Of a stretch of 64,000 bases of DNA, positions 43,995 through 56,900 are shown in pieces. Every line of letters begins with the position of its first letter. Within the stretch, counting starts at the first letter, position 1. The position numbers were made by a program, and so were the translations under genes. Source of the DNA: Theropithecus gelada (lineage: Eukaryota > Chordata > Mammalia > Primates > Cercopithecidae); assembly GCF_003255815.1 (NCBI RefSeq), contig NC_037670.1, positions 72,319,624 through 72,383,623 of the forward strand. The letters are read 5' to 3'. A model generated the notes under the pieces. The model made no database searches, was not told the DNA's origin, and saw only the letters and a list, made by a program, of their open reading frames with translations.

Positions 43995-45030
43995 CATTCA
44001 TGCGACAGCTATTCATTGAGTGGGAGGCCCTGTACTTACTAGATGCTGAACAAAATTGCACCTGCCTCCTCGAGTTTAGTGAATTAAAGTACTAAACAAA
44101 TACAGAATGATACGTTGTGATAAACACCAAGAAGAAAAACGGTATGGTACAAAGAGAACAAGAGGAAGAGGTGACCTGGTTAGATTGGGTAGTCAGGGAA
44201 GGCCTGTTTGTGGAGGTGACAATAAATTAAAAACTTCAAGGATGAAAGTAACCTGCCATGCAAAGAGTGGGGAAGAGTGGCCCAGGAGAGGAAATACATT
44301 CTACAGGTATGAAGGTCCTGAACAGGAAAGCACTAGACCAGTAAAAATGATAGAAATGAAGCCAGTGAGTGGTGCAGAGAAGGGAGGAAAGATATGAGTT
44401 AGCTAAACACAGACCAGACCTTGCAGCACTTGGTCTTGTAGGACACAGGAAGAAGTGCATTTTGATTCTGTTTTAATTTCACTGAGAGGGCATCAATGGG
44501 TTTTAAGCAAAGAGAAAAAAAAAACAGCTATTTAAATTGCATTTTTATGAAAGTGGCTGCTTTCTGAAAAATAGAAAATAGAAAAGGGTAGAAATGGAAA
44601 GACTAATAAGGAGGCTATAAGGAGTTCCAAGTGAAGCATAACGGGGCCTTGAACTAGTGTGGTCACAGAGAATTGGAGGCATTTGAGCTTCATGTTGGGA
44701 AAGCCATAATAGAGTTGTATTATGTGTGGGGAAGAAGAAGGAACTAAGGGCCATTGCTAGGATTCTCGCTTGAGCAAGAATGGTGCTCAAGCACCATTCT
44801 GGTGGGGTCATTCATTGAGATAAGGATAGACTTGAGAAAATCTTATTGGGGGTGTCTGGTAGTGGCGAAGATGAAAAGGGGGACTACAGTTCATTCTTGA
44901 AAATGTGGTAACTGAAATACCTGTGCATCCAGTATCCTAGTGGAGATGAAAAGAGGCAGTTAGATATCCATGTCTGGAACTGAGACATGCGGTCTAAGCT
45001 CAGGATGAAAATGTGGAAGTTGTAATTGGG
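43995..45030 (-). mobile_element. L2 LINE, antisense
   Basis: Starts with the L2 3' end ('attcattcatgcgacagct', 'gtgggaggccctgtacttac'), then 'gtcagggaaggcctgtttgt', 'gatgaaagtaacctgcc', 'ccagaccttgcagcacttgg', 'atcaatgggttttaagcaaa', 'aagaggcagttagatatcca'. This is a second long L2 in the same direction as that at 28.3 kb. Confidence 0.78.
44777..44800. repeat. Perfect 10-bp hairpin
   Basis: agaatggtgc and gcaccattct flank the loop tcaa. It lies within the L2 fragment, where the consensus has no such structure that I recall. Confidence 0.9.
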
Positions 45031-46695
45031 ACTGCCTTGTGAGACCTTGTGACAGTTCTCACTGTGAATAGAGCCTGGGCCTGAACCCCAGCTTGATTGG
45101 CAGAGAGGCTGACCTCCCACCTGTTCCTCTTCACTGTGTAGTAGACCCAGATCTACCCTCGGATCCCACTGGACCCCAGGTGTTTGATAACAAGACTGAT
45201 ATGACCTAGAGATTCCCTGCCAGGCTTCTATACCAAAGGTCTGCCTTCTCCAGTCTGAATCCAGTCTATACTGGACCAGGTGACTGTGCTCTATTGTGAG
45301 CACGTATTTAAATATTAGCAGAAAGGCAGTGTCTTTCTGAGGAGATGAATCCACAGTGCCTCAGGGAAGTGGGGTAGGAAAAATCTTGGGATAGATGGCA
45401 TTCTTTGCAGGCAATTGAATAGATATTGCTCATGTGGTGTGAACTGAGTATACAAGAGAGGCAAGCCCTTATACATTTATTTCATGTCCACTTAGTCCCC
45501 AGCCCTTTGTACATGGTGGGCCCTCCCACACCACACTCCAGCCCGGGAGGCAGAAGAGAGCCACAGCCCACAGCACCAGGCTCTGGTGTTCTTCTACGAC
45601 TGTCCTCTCACTTGCTCTCTAGAACAATGGGGCTCTGATCTCCTTGTCCAACTCCCTAAGAGTGATGAGGACATTTTAGGCAGAGTAGCCAAAAGGATGG
45701 AAGGCGTGGAGTTGAGATGCAGCCCATGTAACAGCCACCAGCAGTGCAGTGTCACTCCCCACAAGGTAGGTCCTGACTAACAGAGGAAAAGGAGCAGGAC
45801 ATAGCGGATAGGGGTACAGAACAGCAGCACCTGCTCTGCAGAGTGAGGTTGACTCACAGGATTAAAAGGCCTGCAGTGGCCAGAAAGAAGGGACCAGCAG
45901 GGGAAGCATGTTGACATGTATCACGCTCTAAGCCCTGGAGAACAGCTGATGCAGAAACATAGCCACAGTGCGGTTGAGGGAAGGTGCAAGATCCGCCTTG
46001 CCCGTGGACCCAGGTGTGGAGAGGAGGATGAGCTCACAAAGCAACTTGGGTAGACCCCATGAGCCAGTCTGAGGAGGGCAAGTTTTGGTGACGGCAAGCG
46101 TCACACAGAGTCTGCCCACAAAGGAAATGAGGAGACAAGGAATGAAAGGAGCTTCCTCCTGCACATGGAATTCCAGGAGCTGCCAAACTCCTTAATAGCA
46201 TGGCTCCCCCTGGCAACCGCCTGACAGTTCTAAGAGTGATGAAATCCAGAGATGAAAGGGCTTAGCATCCCTGAGCAGAGAGTGCTTGTGGGTGAGCCGA
46301 CTGCTCATTAACCTGGGCTGAACACCCTGCATGGTGTCCTGGGATCAACAAACACAGCTGTAGGAAGTTTAAAAAATTGACACCTTTCTTGTGAAACATA
46401 GATCCACCTATGGTGGCCCACAGGGTTGTGAATCAAAGCTGAAATGCAGAGGCAATATGAGGAAAAGCAAAAGCATAATCAGTAGGGAGTGGCTCCATAA
46501 TCCAGAAAGCAGTGATTGAGGGGTAGCTGTGGGCACAGACCAGAAGCAGAGAGGCAGTAAGGAGAAAGAACATTCAAGGGGATAGGATCTTAATCTGGAC
46601 ATGGAAGGCACTTTAAGACAGATCAAGATCAGGAGACAGGCTGTTCACTCTATGGGGGAAATCAATAATGAACTGCCAAGGAATAAGGATTTATT
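45031..46695. other. Unassigned, relatively GC-rich
   Basis: No element or exon recognised. G+C is visibly higher than in neighbouring DNA but CpG remains scarce. The 156-codon minus-strand frame at 44884-45354 overlaps the L2 and has no recognisable domain. Confidence 0.4.
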
Positions 46696-47138
46696 TGTCG
46701 GAGTTTCTCTCAAGAAACTTCCGCCATCTTTCCTCACTCCTATAGTTTCAGAACTTACAGAGAAGCTGATGTAGGAGTCAGTTAGGGATCAATCTATCAT
46801 CTTTATTACTAGTAAAGCTGGACCAGAGAATGTGGCTAGTATCTCAGGTCACAATCAGACTTCCTACCTTCCCACACCCATCCCAAACGACAGGTTTTCC
46901 CAAGGCAGACGCACAGCTTACCCAGTAAGATTAGCACAAGGAGGAAAGAAGAACACGTCCTGCCCACAGGCAAACTGGGCTGACAGAAAGAAAGCCCCAG
47001 GGGGCTGAGCCACAGAAAGTCAGCTACTTTCCCCAGTTAGGCAATCAGATAAGTCCCCCCTTTCCTTTAGGAGGGGGCTGGCAGGAAGGGTGAAAGCTTC
47101 CTCCCTTCCTAGTATTTCCAGAAGGACAGATGTTTCCA
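46696..47138 (-). mobile_element. Candidate solo LTR, antisense, unnamed
   Basis: On the minus strand it starts TG (tggaaacatctgtccttc), has AATAAA at 46802-46807 (reverse complement) and ends CA (ctccgaca), 443 bp in all. The composition, with a GC-rich U3-like part and a poly-A signal about 105 bp from the end, fits an LTR. I do not recognise the family and found no target duplication. Confidence 0.4.
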
Positions 47139-50100
47139 TTTTACGGGCCTCAGTAGGGATGCCTGGAAAGGAAGAAAATTAGCCTCCTTCCATTGTACTG
47201 GCATATATCGTCAGATTGTACATTCTGATATTTAGAGAAGAAAAATTCAAATGAGCTAGTAGAAGGCCTAGAGATTTTTTTTTGATCCACTTGTTTTCAA
47301 ATGTTTTCCTTTTAGCATTGAACTCTCTCTTCAAATATAAAGACAGAGCTGTTCTTGTTGAATGGGACAAAAACGTTAAGAGATGTGGGAAGCCCAGGCT
47401 TAACCAAGAGGACTCCCCTCCCTTCCCCAGCACCACCCAAAAGCAACTCAGAGGAACCTGGCACTTCACACTATAGTTTCCAGACCTCTGAAATGGTTCT
47501 ACTGCACTGGAAAAAATGTTAAGCAGAGAATTTACGTGACTGCCCAAATTGCACAGCTGAATCAATGGCGGAGGTACGCTACTAGGATCCATCATGGTTT
47601 GGCTCATCTTGACAAGGTCTTAAAATCAACACAGAGAGCTCCAACTCACTTTAAAGGGACTTACATTATTAATACTAGTCTAATTTCTTCTTATCTTGCA
47701 ATATACCTCATCTGCTAATGCCCATAGGTCTTAGAGGAGGCTGTACCTAGCCAGGAAGTTCACACTGAAAAATATCACTAGAAAGAGTTGTGCCATTGCC
47801 AGTAATACCGATCTTTGCAAAGTGGCAAGTAATTATAATCCAGATAGTTTAACAGGAGGAAAAGTGATGAGCTAATGGAGCTTCCCATCACCTCAACACA
47901 ATAATTTGGATAAGGTGTCTTTTTCTGGTTTTGTTTTTGTTTTTTTGCCACCCCTTGCCAGAAGGGACCAGTCAACAAAAACAACTAACGTTTGTCACGA
48001 TGGGCAGCTGCGAATTCGACCATATTGCCCTCACTATAACCCTGGTTTTCCATGAGCAAGGAGGTGATGAGGGTGGTGTTTCTAAACAAACAGAAAAAAA
48101 AAACAATTTGGCTATTGCATGCAGAATTAGGCTGAATCACATGAAATAAAATTAAATGAAAACACTGAATCACATGTTTTATAAATCATAAATGGCCAAA
48201 TACTGGCACTTTTGTATGTTTCAACCTGTATTTCACTGGCCTGGTTCTCAACGGACTTTGACCTTCCAATATTCCAAATAACAGGCTTTAGTTCCTTGTT
48301 CATCCCTGATTCTACCTCTTAACTAAGGACAGGCACCAAAAAATATAGTGCAGCCTTCTACTTAAGGTTCTCTGTGTTCAACCAAGGACTCCTGAGCATG
48401 TCACAGGAGTTATGTCATGCCCTTCCTCCTGGTAATACTGGTTTTTATCCATTTCCTTCCTTCTCCTTACCCTCAGTTCATGCCCACACACCCACAATCA
48501 TACAGAGACTGCTGAGACCACCAACTAATTTCAAACCACCTGCCAAACACTTTACAGAATATAGAAGAACTTTCACTACTTTCAGATGTCACAGGAGGGC
48601 CAGGAATCAGGGTTAATATCTCTGCATTTCATCACTCATTCTTCCTAAGAACATCATCAAAAGTATATAAAAATATTTATTTCTATTATCCCCTTCATAA
48701 TTATATCCACGGCATAATCTCTGCAAAAGCATGTGCATGCTTTAAAAAGCCAGTGAGTGTCAGGGGAATTCATATCACCACACATTGGCAAGGCAGAATA
48801 TCACTATTACCAAACTTACTTTACAAAACAAAGTGGAGGTAAAAACCACGGGAAGGGAAATTCAAACATCAAACAGGATTGATGGGTTTATCATCATCGC
48901 ACTACATTACAGAGTGACCTCCACAGACTGGAAATTGGGTTACATCAACAAACCTCACTTTAAAGTGTGAGATGAAAGAGTGCCTCCCCTAATGTTTTGT
49001 GGTATAACTGGCTCAGGTTTAAAGAAAGTATGCAGCCAGGTACCCGTGTCACATTTCAATCTGTGATATTGACATGGATGTGAAAACCCAAGCCTTTGAA
49101 ATTGAGCCTTTCATAAGTTGAACAAAAACCTGAAACGCACTCTCCTGCGAAGACCTGAAGGACAGAGAAGGTAAGATGATAAAGGGGAAACCCTTTACGC
49201 ATGGAACATTTTTGAATTTTCCTGCCATGGGCCATAACTCAAGTGTGTGAAAGTAGAGCTTAGCTCAAATAATTGACATTGGTTTGTTTGGTTTTCCTCG
49301 ATATCAAGGCTTACCTGCCTTGTAAAGATTCCAAAACATCAGCAATGTGTTGCCAAAGTCAGGAAAATTATTAGTGTAACAGAATCAGCTGTACTTAAGT
49401 TGGATTCAATTATCCAACCCCACCGCACCCAAGAGCGCCCTCTTGTCATTTATTTATTTAGCCAAACTAATTTCTCTGTTGGTTTGGCAAACTCTCAGGC
49501 AAGCAGTGAAGAGCTCAGGTATTAAATGCAAGCTTCATTAACCCACTGCAAATGATCTTCATATTTTTTTCGATAACGTTCCAAAAGGAAAATGTCTCTG
49601 CCCTCTACTTTCAATTTTTAGTCTTTTGCTTTATAGAATATAGAAAAACTATAATTTCTAGATTTAATGTAGAAATTAACAGATACCAAGCCAAATATCT
49701 TATCCTCTGGTTTTATTATTTGGTGTGTATATAGGAAATGGAGGGACTGCAGAAGGATGGATTTCCCAACTTCCCATAAATCATTTAAAACAAGGTCCTC
49801 AGACTCTGCCCACTTGTGACTTTAAGGTTAAGAAGGGGAAGAGAGATATCACAAAGGGTATTTGAACTTCTTGTAAACAGGGATAAAAGGTTATTTGTTA
49901 ATATCTGACGATGCAAACAAGTCACCAATAGCAGAACACCAAAATGTCCTGATAGTTTTAAAGTCTTGAAAATATCTCCAGCCCCAGGTCCCCTTCCTTG
50001 GCTTCTAGCCAGGTCCAGGTCCCCTTTACCAGGAACAAAACCCCAGGATGCATTACGCTTCCTAATTCTTCATAGTCTGCTTCATTTGGCAAAGGGCCTA

Positions 50101-50985
50101 AACCTAACCACAACAGTTAAAAAGAAAGGCTTGCATTCTACTATAAAGTACACAAATCATGAAATGTATACAACTAACAAAAACAGTTTTGGTACTACTT
50201 GATGAGAAGAATCTTGTGGGGGGGTGTGTGTGTGTATGTGTTTTTTAATTCAGCATTCCAGTAATGTGAAACCACTGTTTAAGGTAGAAAATCATTTTTC
50301 AATCTCAGGAAACATCGTTACTAGCTGCCAAAAGTCAATCCATATAATAAGAAATATTTGCTAATGCTGAACACCTGCACTTTTATAGATAGCCTCTCAG
50401 GACAGCTGCGGCTGAGTCTTCAAGTCTACCAATACAGCAGCCAAGTAAAAACACTAAATGTTAGATAAGAATGCTTGCTGAATTAGCCATGCATGTATCT
50501 ACACTAAGTCTAGTATATTTATTGGTAGACTCTGACAGTCATTAGATACAATAAAGTACAATACAAAATATATCCAGGATAAGGTTCCCAGCTGCTAGAT
50601 GCTTACATCTTGAGGTGGTAAGATACACAAATCAAAACATACTAAAGGTATAAACATATATCATGCTTATGGAAGCCATGTGTAAATATTTATTTCACTT
50701 CCCATGGTTAGATTTAACTTTTTTGGTTTCATTGTTTGATTTTTCTGACTTGCTGGGTTTAACAGAAAAAGGCAGCCACCAGAAGTTTGAGGGAAGGATT
50801 CATTAAGAAGGTACAATCATTGTTTTATATCTTTCTGAAATGAGTTCTAGCAAGTGCCTTAAGGATAGTTTACACTTTCTTGCCTACTATTCAAACACCG
50901 TGATGCTGAATCTTCACAACTTTCTAATTGCATTAGTCTTCTCTAACCAATCAATCAAGAGACAGAGAAAGATGACTTAAAAATT
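47139..50985. other. Repeat-poor 3.8-kb interval
   Basis: I see no Alu, L1 or LTR in this interval, only a short GT run at 50224-50240. There is no exon-like frame; the 142-codon minus-strand frame at 47179-47607 has no recognisable domain. This is the longest part of the 45-51 kb stretch without a named element. Confidence 0.45.
50224..50240. repeat. Short (GT)n tract
   Basis: Eight GT units with one interruption (TGTATG), next to a G-run. Confidence 0.85.
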
Positions 50986-51560
50986 ATTACTATAAATAAT
51001 AAAAAGCATGTATTGTGTATCGGCTAAGAACCGGAAACTGAATGACATCCTTTACAGACAGTGAGTTTAATTCTTACAACATCATGAAAAAGCGGGCCGG
51101 GCGCAGTGGCTGATGGCCTGTAATCCCAGCACTTTGGGAGGCCAAGGTGGGCGGATCATCTGAGGTCAGGAGTTCGAGACCAGACTGGCCAATGTGGCAA
51201 AACCCCGTCTCTACAGAAAGAAAATTTAAAAATTAGCCAGGCATGGTAATCCTGTAATCCCAGCTACTCAGGAGGGTGAGGCAGGAGAATTGCTTGAACC
51301 CGTGAGGTGGAGGTTGCAGTGAGCCAAGATCGTGCCACTGTATTCCAGCCTGAGTGAAGAGTGTGACTCCTTCTCAAAAAAAAAAAAAAAAAAAAAAAAA
51401 TATGAGAAAGCATATATTACCACCTTCCTTTTACAAGCAAAGAAATTGAAAATCACAGTAATTGATGTGACTGTCTCAAGTTAGATATAGTCAATTCTTA
51501 TCTGGTAATAAAACTGGAATTTAAACCCAAGTTCATCTGCTTTGAGAGATTGTGGTCTTT
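50986..51560 (+). mobile_element. MIR SINE, sense, split by an Alu
   Basis: Before the Alu: 'catgtattgtgtatcggcta', 'catcctttacagacagtgag', 'taattcttacaacatcatg'. After it: 'accaccttccttttacaagc', 'aaagaaattgaaaatcacag', 'aatttaaacccaagttcatc'. A full-length but aged MIR. Confidence 0.85.
51094..51400 (+). mobile_element. Alu SINE inside a MIR
   Basis: A complete dimer starting ggccgggcgcagtgg, with a 25-A tail. Target duplication atgaaaaagc before and atgagaaagc after, one mismatch. A deletion in the right arm removes part of 'ggtggcgcatgc'. Confidence 0.96.
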
Positions 51561-51589
51561 CTTCTGTGTTACACTTCCTCTTTTGCCAG

Positions 51590-51770
51590 TATTTAGTTAG
51601 CACTGATTTTTTTGCTGGGCGTTATACTGCTAATGTAGCAGTAAATTAGGCAGATGTGGTCCTGCCATCACAGTTTACAATCTAGCCCGGGAGACAGACC
51701 TACAAGGAGTAGTAATAGGTAAAATTTGGGTTATAAACAGACAGTATAGCATACAAGGGGACAAGAGGGG
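51590..51770 (-). mobile_element. L2 LINE 3' end, antisense
   Basis: 'gggcgttatactgctaatgt', 'gatgtggtcctgccatcaca', 'gtttacaatctagcccggga', 'gacagacctacaaggagtag' match the antisense L2 3' end. Confidence 0.65.
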
Positions 51771-54144
51771 AACCTGGCCAAATGGTATAAATTCTGCATT
51801 CTGCAAAAGATGCCACAGAAAACTACTTGCTGAGAAATCAACTTCATCCCCTAAACTTCAAGTCATCCCACTGTTTACTCAATTCAATCTCAATAGTGTG
51901 ATATTTCTATTTAAATAAAATGCTATCCAGTCAGTTTTCTTTGGTTTCTGTGATTTCAGCAGGGCCAGGTAGAATAATTAGATGAGAGGTCCTGGATGGG
52001 TTCTTCTTAAATTACTTTCCTTGGATTCCAAGCCTTTCTAGTGCCCTTGTCTTGCAGCACATGTCCCACCTACATCATGTCTGAAGTTGCCTATTACTCC
52101 CTCTCCTTCAACCAGTCATGACCTGTTTATCCCCATCACACCTCCTGAAGGCAATCTGACACTACAGGCATCACATCCCTACTACATCATTTTCCTAATA
52201 TACACCCTGCTCCCTTCCTCCCTTACTGGCCCCTATAGCACTTTGCACACAAGGACTGAGCAACTCCCCAATGGCAGAAAGGACGAATTCATATTATTCT
52301 TGGGTACTGGGTCTTCTCCTCATACTAAGCAGAAAAGTCAGAACGTTTCTGGCAGCATTCTAATCAAGCTTTATCACCTTGGAACATGTGTTCGTTCATT
52401 TCTGTCTTCAGATTTTTCAAAAGCAGATACAAGTCACGTGCCAAGATGAACACAAAATGCTGAGATTAACCAGAATTCTTTAATATGCACAGGGTAGATG
52501 ACCTCTGCCTGCAGAATACACTCTCATGAAAGTGATCCAGCCAGAGCTTCACCTACTCTCTCTCATCAAGGAATTATTTCATAATGCAAATGAGAGTAAT
52601 ATTATTAAAGCAAAAATCTTGAATCTGTTTGATTTTTTTAAAAAATTAACCACTCAAATTCACTTAACTAGTAGTAATTAATTGCCTATGTTTTACAACA
52701 CACCTCACAGCCAAGGCACTGTGATTACAAACCTGCCACCAAAACAAGTGCCGGATATTTGAAGGCAGTGGCTAATAACCCTGCACTCCAAAGGCAACTT
52801 ACTGTTCAACAGAGGTAAGCTACAGAAATAGGGACTGACAGGAGCTCTTTTGTGGCAAATTAGCTGAAGTCATAAGCAGTTCTGATAAAATGCACCACAT
52901 ATGCTGAAATATGTACCCTATAGCCTCTTCTAAAAATTTCAAGCAGTATCAGGACAGATAATAATGCAATCAAGTACTTACAAATACTCTGTACAAGTCA
53001 TTAGAAGAAACACTGTGTTACTGAGGCCAAAGTTTTCCTTCCACATTGGCTAATTGTATAGAAATGTTATGCCTTCTAAACCTTTCCTTTTAAAAAATCT
53101 TCCAACCACCATATTACAGTCTCAAAGAAGTACATTTCATGCTGTTACTACAAAAAACAATTAGTTAATGTGTGAGTATGATCACTTTTATAAAACTAAG
53201 AAACAAGAGAGGTAACTACATGAAAGCATCTGTCCAGGTTCTCAGTTAGAAGCAAAACATGGAGAGACTAAGCTCTGGTGTTCCTACTGGAGGACCATCA
53301 CACTGAAGTGGGGACAGCCAGTTTTCTCAGTCTAGAGAGCCATGTGTTCTGGTAGTTTGCTGACTAGGGTCTGATGTTAAAGAATTAACAAATAACAAAA
53401 AGATGTTTTAACTCAATGAACTACCCTGGTGTCTGGCGCTATACAAAATGATCCTGGGGTCAAGAGATCCTCCTTGTTTCCTATCAAACACTTCTTTCTT
53501 TCTTCAGAGATCCTGGTTCCTTTGCCTCAGCCACACCTCTCCTTGATGCAACATATTAGATTTCAGTGTTTCAGGGGAGGCTGCCTTGTGTGGCAAGACA
53601 CCAAAGGACCTTCTATTCACTAGGTGGTCAGTTTTAGCACATTCTCACCAAGTCCCAGTGTAACTCTGTGAGCCATGAGGATATCTGGCTTTTCCCATTC
53701 CCAGCAAACAGAAAGATGAAGCTGAATTGAGAAGTTGAAAATCTCCATTATGATTTCCCTTTTAGATATTTTAGTGGGTTTTCCCTGGAGGGAAACAAAA
53801 TTATGAGTTCATCAAACATAAATGGGAAACATGAGCTTCATCAGTCATCCCCTCATATTAAAAGTAGCTCCCCTTTTGGGTTGCTCACGAAATAAAATTG
53901 GTAATAGCTTATTGCCAAACTTTTCTAGATCTTTTAGCCCCAGGAGCACACAGCAAAAGTCACCACTCCTTTCACTAGTAATATTTCCTTCTGCCTTTGT
54001 GAAATTCTTGCCAGGAAAGGAGGGGTTGGGGATACCTTTCTGAATATTTTGGGGACACACATGTATCCAAAAGGACCATCTGAAAAATTTTAAGACCAAA
54101 ATAGTCAGGCATGATTAATTAGAATGGATGCAGATAATGTGGCT
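51771..54144. other. Unassigned DNA
   Basis: No gene or repeat named with confidence. The 120-codon plus-strand frame at 52087-52449 is CT-rich and has no recognisable domain. Confidence 0.4.
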
Positions 54145-54400
54145 TTTTAAATTGTGGTAAACTATATGTAACATAAAATGTATCCTTTTAAGCATTTTAA
54201 GCGTACAAAATACATTCACAATGTTGTATAACCATCACCACTCTTCATTGCCAGAATTTTTTCATCATCCCAAATAGAAACTCTGTACCCATAAAACACG
54301 AGCTCCCTGTTCACCCTGCCCTAGTCCCTGGCAGCCTCTAGTTTACTGTGTCTTTAAGAATTTGCCTATTCTAGGCCCCTTGTATAACGACTACATTATT
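54145..54400 (-). mobile_element. L1M 3'-UTR fragment, antisense
   Basis: 'aattgtggtaaactatatgt', 'tattcacaatgttgtataac'-type text, 'gaaactctgtacccataaaa' and 'agaatttgcctattctaggc' follow the antisense 3' region of L1M elements. Confidence 0.75.
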
Positions 54401-54444
54401 TTTAATGTCTGAAGACTCTTTGTCACTCCTGTACATCAAAGAGT

Positions 54445-54885
54445 TTCCCTTCCCTTGACCGTGGGTCTACCTTAGTGATACACCCCTAATGAACAGAATG
54501 AGGTAGAAGCGGCACTGGGTAAATTGGAGGCTCAGACAGAGGCAATACAGCTTCCACTTGACTTGCTCCCCACCTCTCCCTGGAAGCCAGCCTCCATACT
54601 CCAAGAAATCCAAGCAACCACATGTAGAGGTCAAGGGGGTTCTGGCCACAGCCTCAGCTGAAGACCCAGTCAACAGCCAGCATCAACCACTAGTTATGTG
54701 AGGGAGCCTTTAGTTAATTCTAGTCCCCAGGTTTAGAGCCACCTCAGCCAATGCCATGTGAAACAGAGACAAGCTGACCTCATCCAGCCCTACCCAAATG
54801 TCAGATTCATAAGCAAAATAAACGTTATAATTTGTGTCACAAAATGTGGGGGTAGTTTGTTATGCAGCAGGTGAGATATGGAATA
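54445..54885 (+). mobile_element. MLT1-type LTR (MaLR), sense
   Basis: 'aatgaacagaatgaggtaga', 'gaagccagcctccatactcc', 'cataagcaaaataaacgtta' and the terminal 'tttgttatgcagcaggtgag' match MLT1. The 5' end is uncertain. Confidence 0.7.
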
Positions 54886-55389
54886 CCAACCAGTCGTGGT
54901 GAATGCTGGCCAGTACATCAATACGTATGTATCAGCTGAATATCTGTGCTCCACGTATCCCATAGAATACACCAAGCCAAAAATTCACAAGCCAACTCCA
55001 GGGAATCCTGGAGACAATATGGCTGTGGAATATTTAAGTCAATTAAGTCCACAGTAACTTAAATCCAAAGTTAAGGTAGGAAGGAATCAACAGCCTTGAA
55101 TCATCTAGTGATACCTGAGTATCTGCACAATAGTGATTAACATTCATGCATTGGGAGAAAACAAAATTAAGCTTTTAGCTATTTTGATAACTTGCCCCTT
55201 CATTTAGTAAATACTGGCAATAAAAACAGATTAATAGGAGATTTCAGTGGCAGGAAAAGAGACAATAATACAGACAGATTCTGTTCTGGCGACAACAGGA
55301 CTAAAAGAAATAAATGTTTCAAAATATTTCCTTATTTGGAGCTTCAATACAATATGTTTATATAGAGATTCTTATTGCTATTTTATGTT
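54886..55389. other. Unassigned DNA
   Basis: Nothing recognised. Confidence 0.45.
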
Positions 55390-56900
55390 AATTTAATTTG
55401 ATGAGCACTCAATGTTTTTTCTGGCTGATAACTAATGGCTTTCTTTAGTTCTAGAAAATTCTTAGCTGTTGTCATCTGTTTTATATTGTCTTTTCTTCAC
55501 TCTTCTGAAATTCCTGTATTTCATGTCTCAGTTCATCCCCTGATGCTCTTCTCCTTCATAGTATATCCAAGTCTTTCTTTCTGCAATATTTTATATAGTT
55601 GACTCAATCCCTACACGTGTGTGTGTGTGTGTTGTTTTGTTTTTTTTTTTTTGGAGACAGAGTCTTGCTCTGTCACCCAGGCTGGAGTGTAGTAGTGCAA
55701 TTTTGGCTCACTGCAACCTCTGCCTCCTGGGTTGAAATGAGTCTCATGACTTAGCCTCCCAAGTAGCTGGGACTACAGGCACTGGTCACCATGCCCAGCT
55801 AATTTTTGAATTTTTAGTAGGGACAGGGTTTTACCATGTTGGCCAGGCTGATCTTGAACTCCTGGCCTTAAGTGATCCACCCACCTTGGCCTCCCAAAGT
55901 GCTGGGATTGCTGGGGTGAGTCACTGCACTCAGCCTCAGTCCCATTTTCATTAACTGTCACTTCAACTGTGTTTGATCTATTATTTATTCTCCTAATTGG
56001 AGTCTTTTTTGAACATTTAAATTGTATGAAAATTTTATTTACAAGATTTGTAATGAGTTATTGGCTGTATTCATTCATATGTTTCAAAAAATTTGATTTT
56101 TCTTGACAATCTCTTTTTACTATTTAATTTGGATACCAGTTCCTTTTTTATCTTTTCAAAGATGTATAAAATAATTTTTAAATAACTTGAGCAATGCATG
56201 ATAATGTCTAGTTCCTTAGGTGTTAACGCTTCCCATTTGTTGGGCGCACTGGCTATCTGCCTTAAATTCCCTTGTGTTTTAAAATTTGGGCTTGTAAGCT
56301 CTTCTTGCCTAGTAAATTTTGTTTTGCTTCATTGTTTTTATCTCTTTCTAAACTTGTAGTGGGTAATTTCATAATTGCCTCAGCCCTGACACCACAGTCT
56401 ACAGCACAGAACCAGGTCTCATACTAGAAGTCTAGGATCTTGCCAGTAGGAAATCATAGTTCCAGTTCCTGTGGGATCACATGGAGGCACCATTGGAAAA
56501 TCCACTGGAATGAGCAAGAAACGGATTCCTCTCTGGGCCACGTCGTTTCTACCACAGCCCTTGACATCATACAGAGCAGCAGCCCTTGAGACGCACTGCG
56601 GTAGGTTGCATTTAGTGTTTCATGGGGTTTGGACGACAGGGGTTAGATTAGCTCCCTCTTTCTAGTCTCAGTCAGTGCTCTGGGCACTTCAGCACCAGCT
56701 CACCATTTCTTTTTTTCACTGTGTTTTTGTATGGCAGAAATTTTCATTTTAAATTCTGCTTTATAAGTGAAACTCTATTTTTTTTCGGGTTTTTTTTTTT
56801 TGGGGCCCCAACTCTCTGTGTTCCAAGTAGATGGAGAGGCACTCCCTGCCTTGTACCCCATGTGTAGTCACTCTGCCATTTTGACCATAGAGCCAAGAAT
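55390..56900 (-). mobile_element. Probable L1M/HAL1 5' half, antisense, with Alu insert
   Basis: T-rich text on both sides of the Alu ('tgaaattcctgtatttcatg', 'tgtgtttgatctattattta') resembles antisense ORF1/5'-UTR of ancient L1, of the same kind as 21790-22700. Frames are lost. Assignment is by resemblance only. Confidence 0.4.
55634..55936 (-). mobile_element. Alu SINE (AluS-like) next to a GT repeat
   Basis: A complete antisense dimer. Its T-rich tail directly follows a (GT)8 run at 55617-55632. Confidence 0.95.

Noticed and set aside
44884..45354. 156-codon minus-strand open frame
   Set aside because: Overlaps an antisense L2 and unassigned DNA; no domain, no splice-site context, and no start-codon context that would support a gene.
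47179..47607. 142-codon minus-strand open frame in repeat-poor DNA
   Set aside because: No recognisable domain, no paralogue that comes to mind and no coding-like codon bias. Kept only as part of the unassigned interval.
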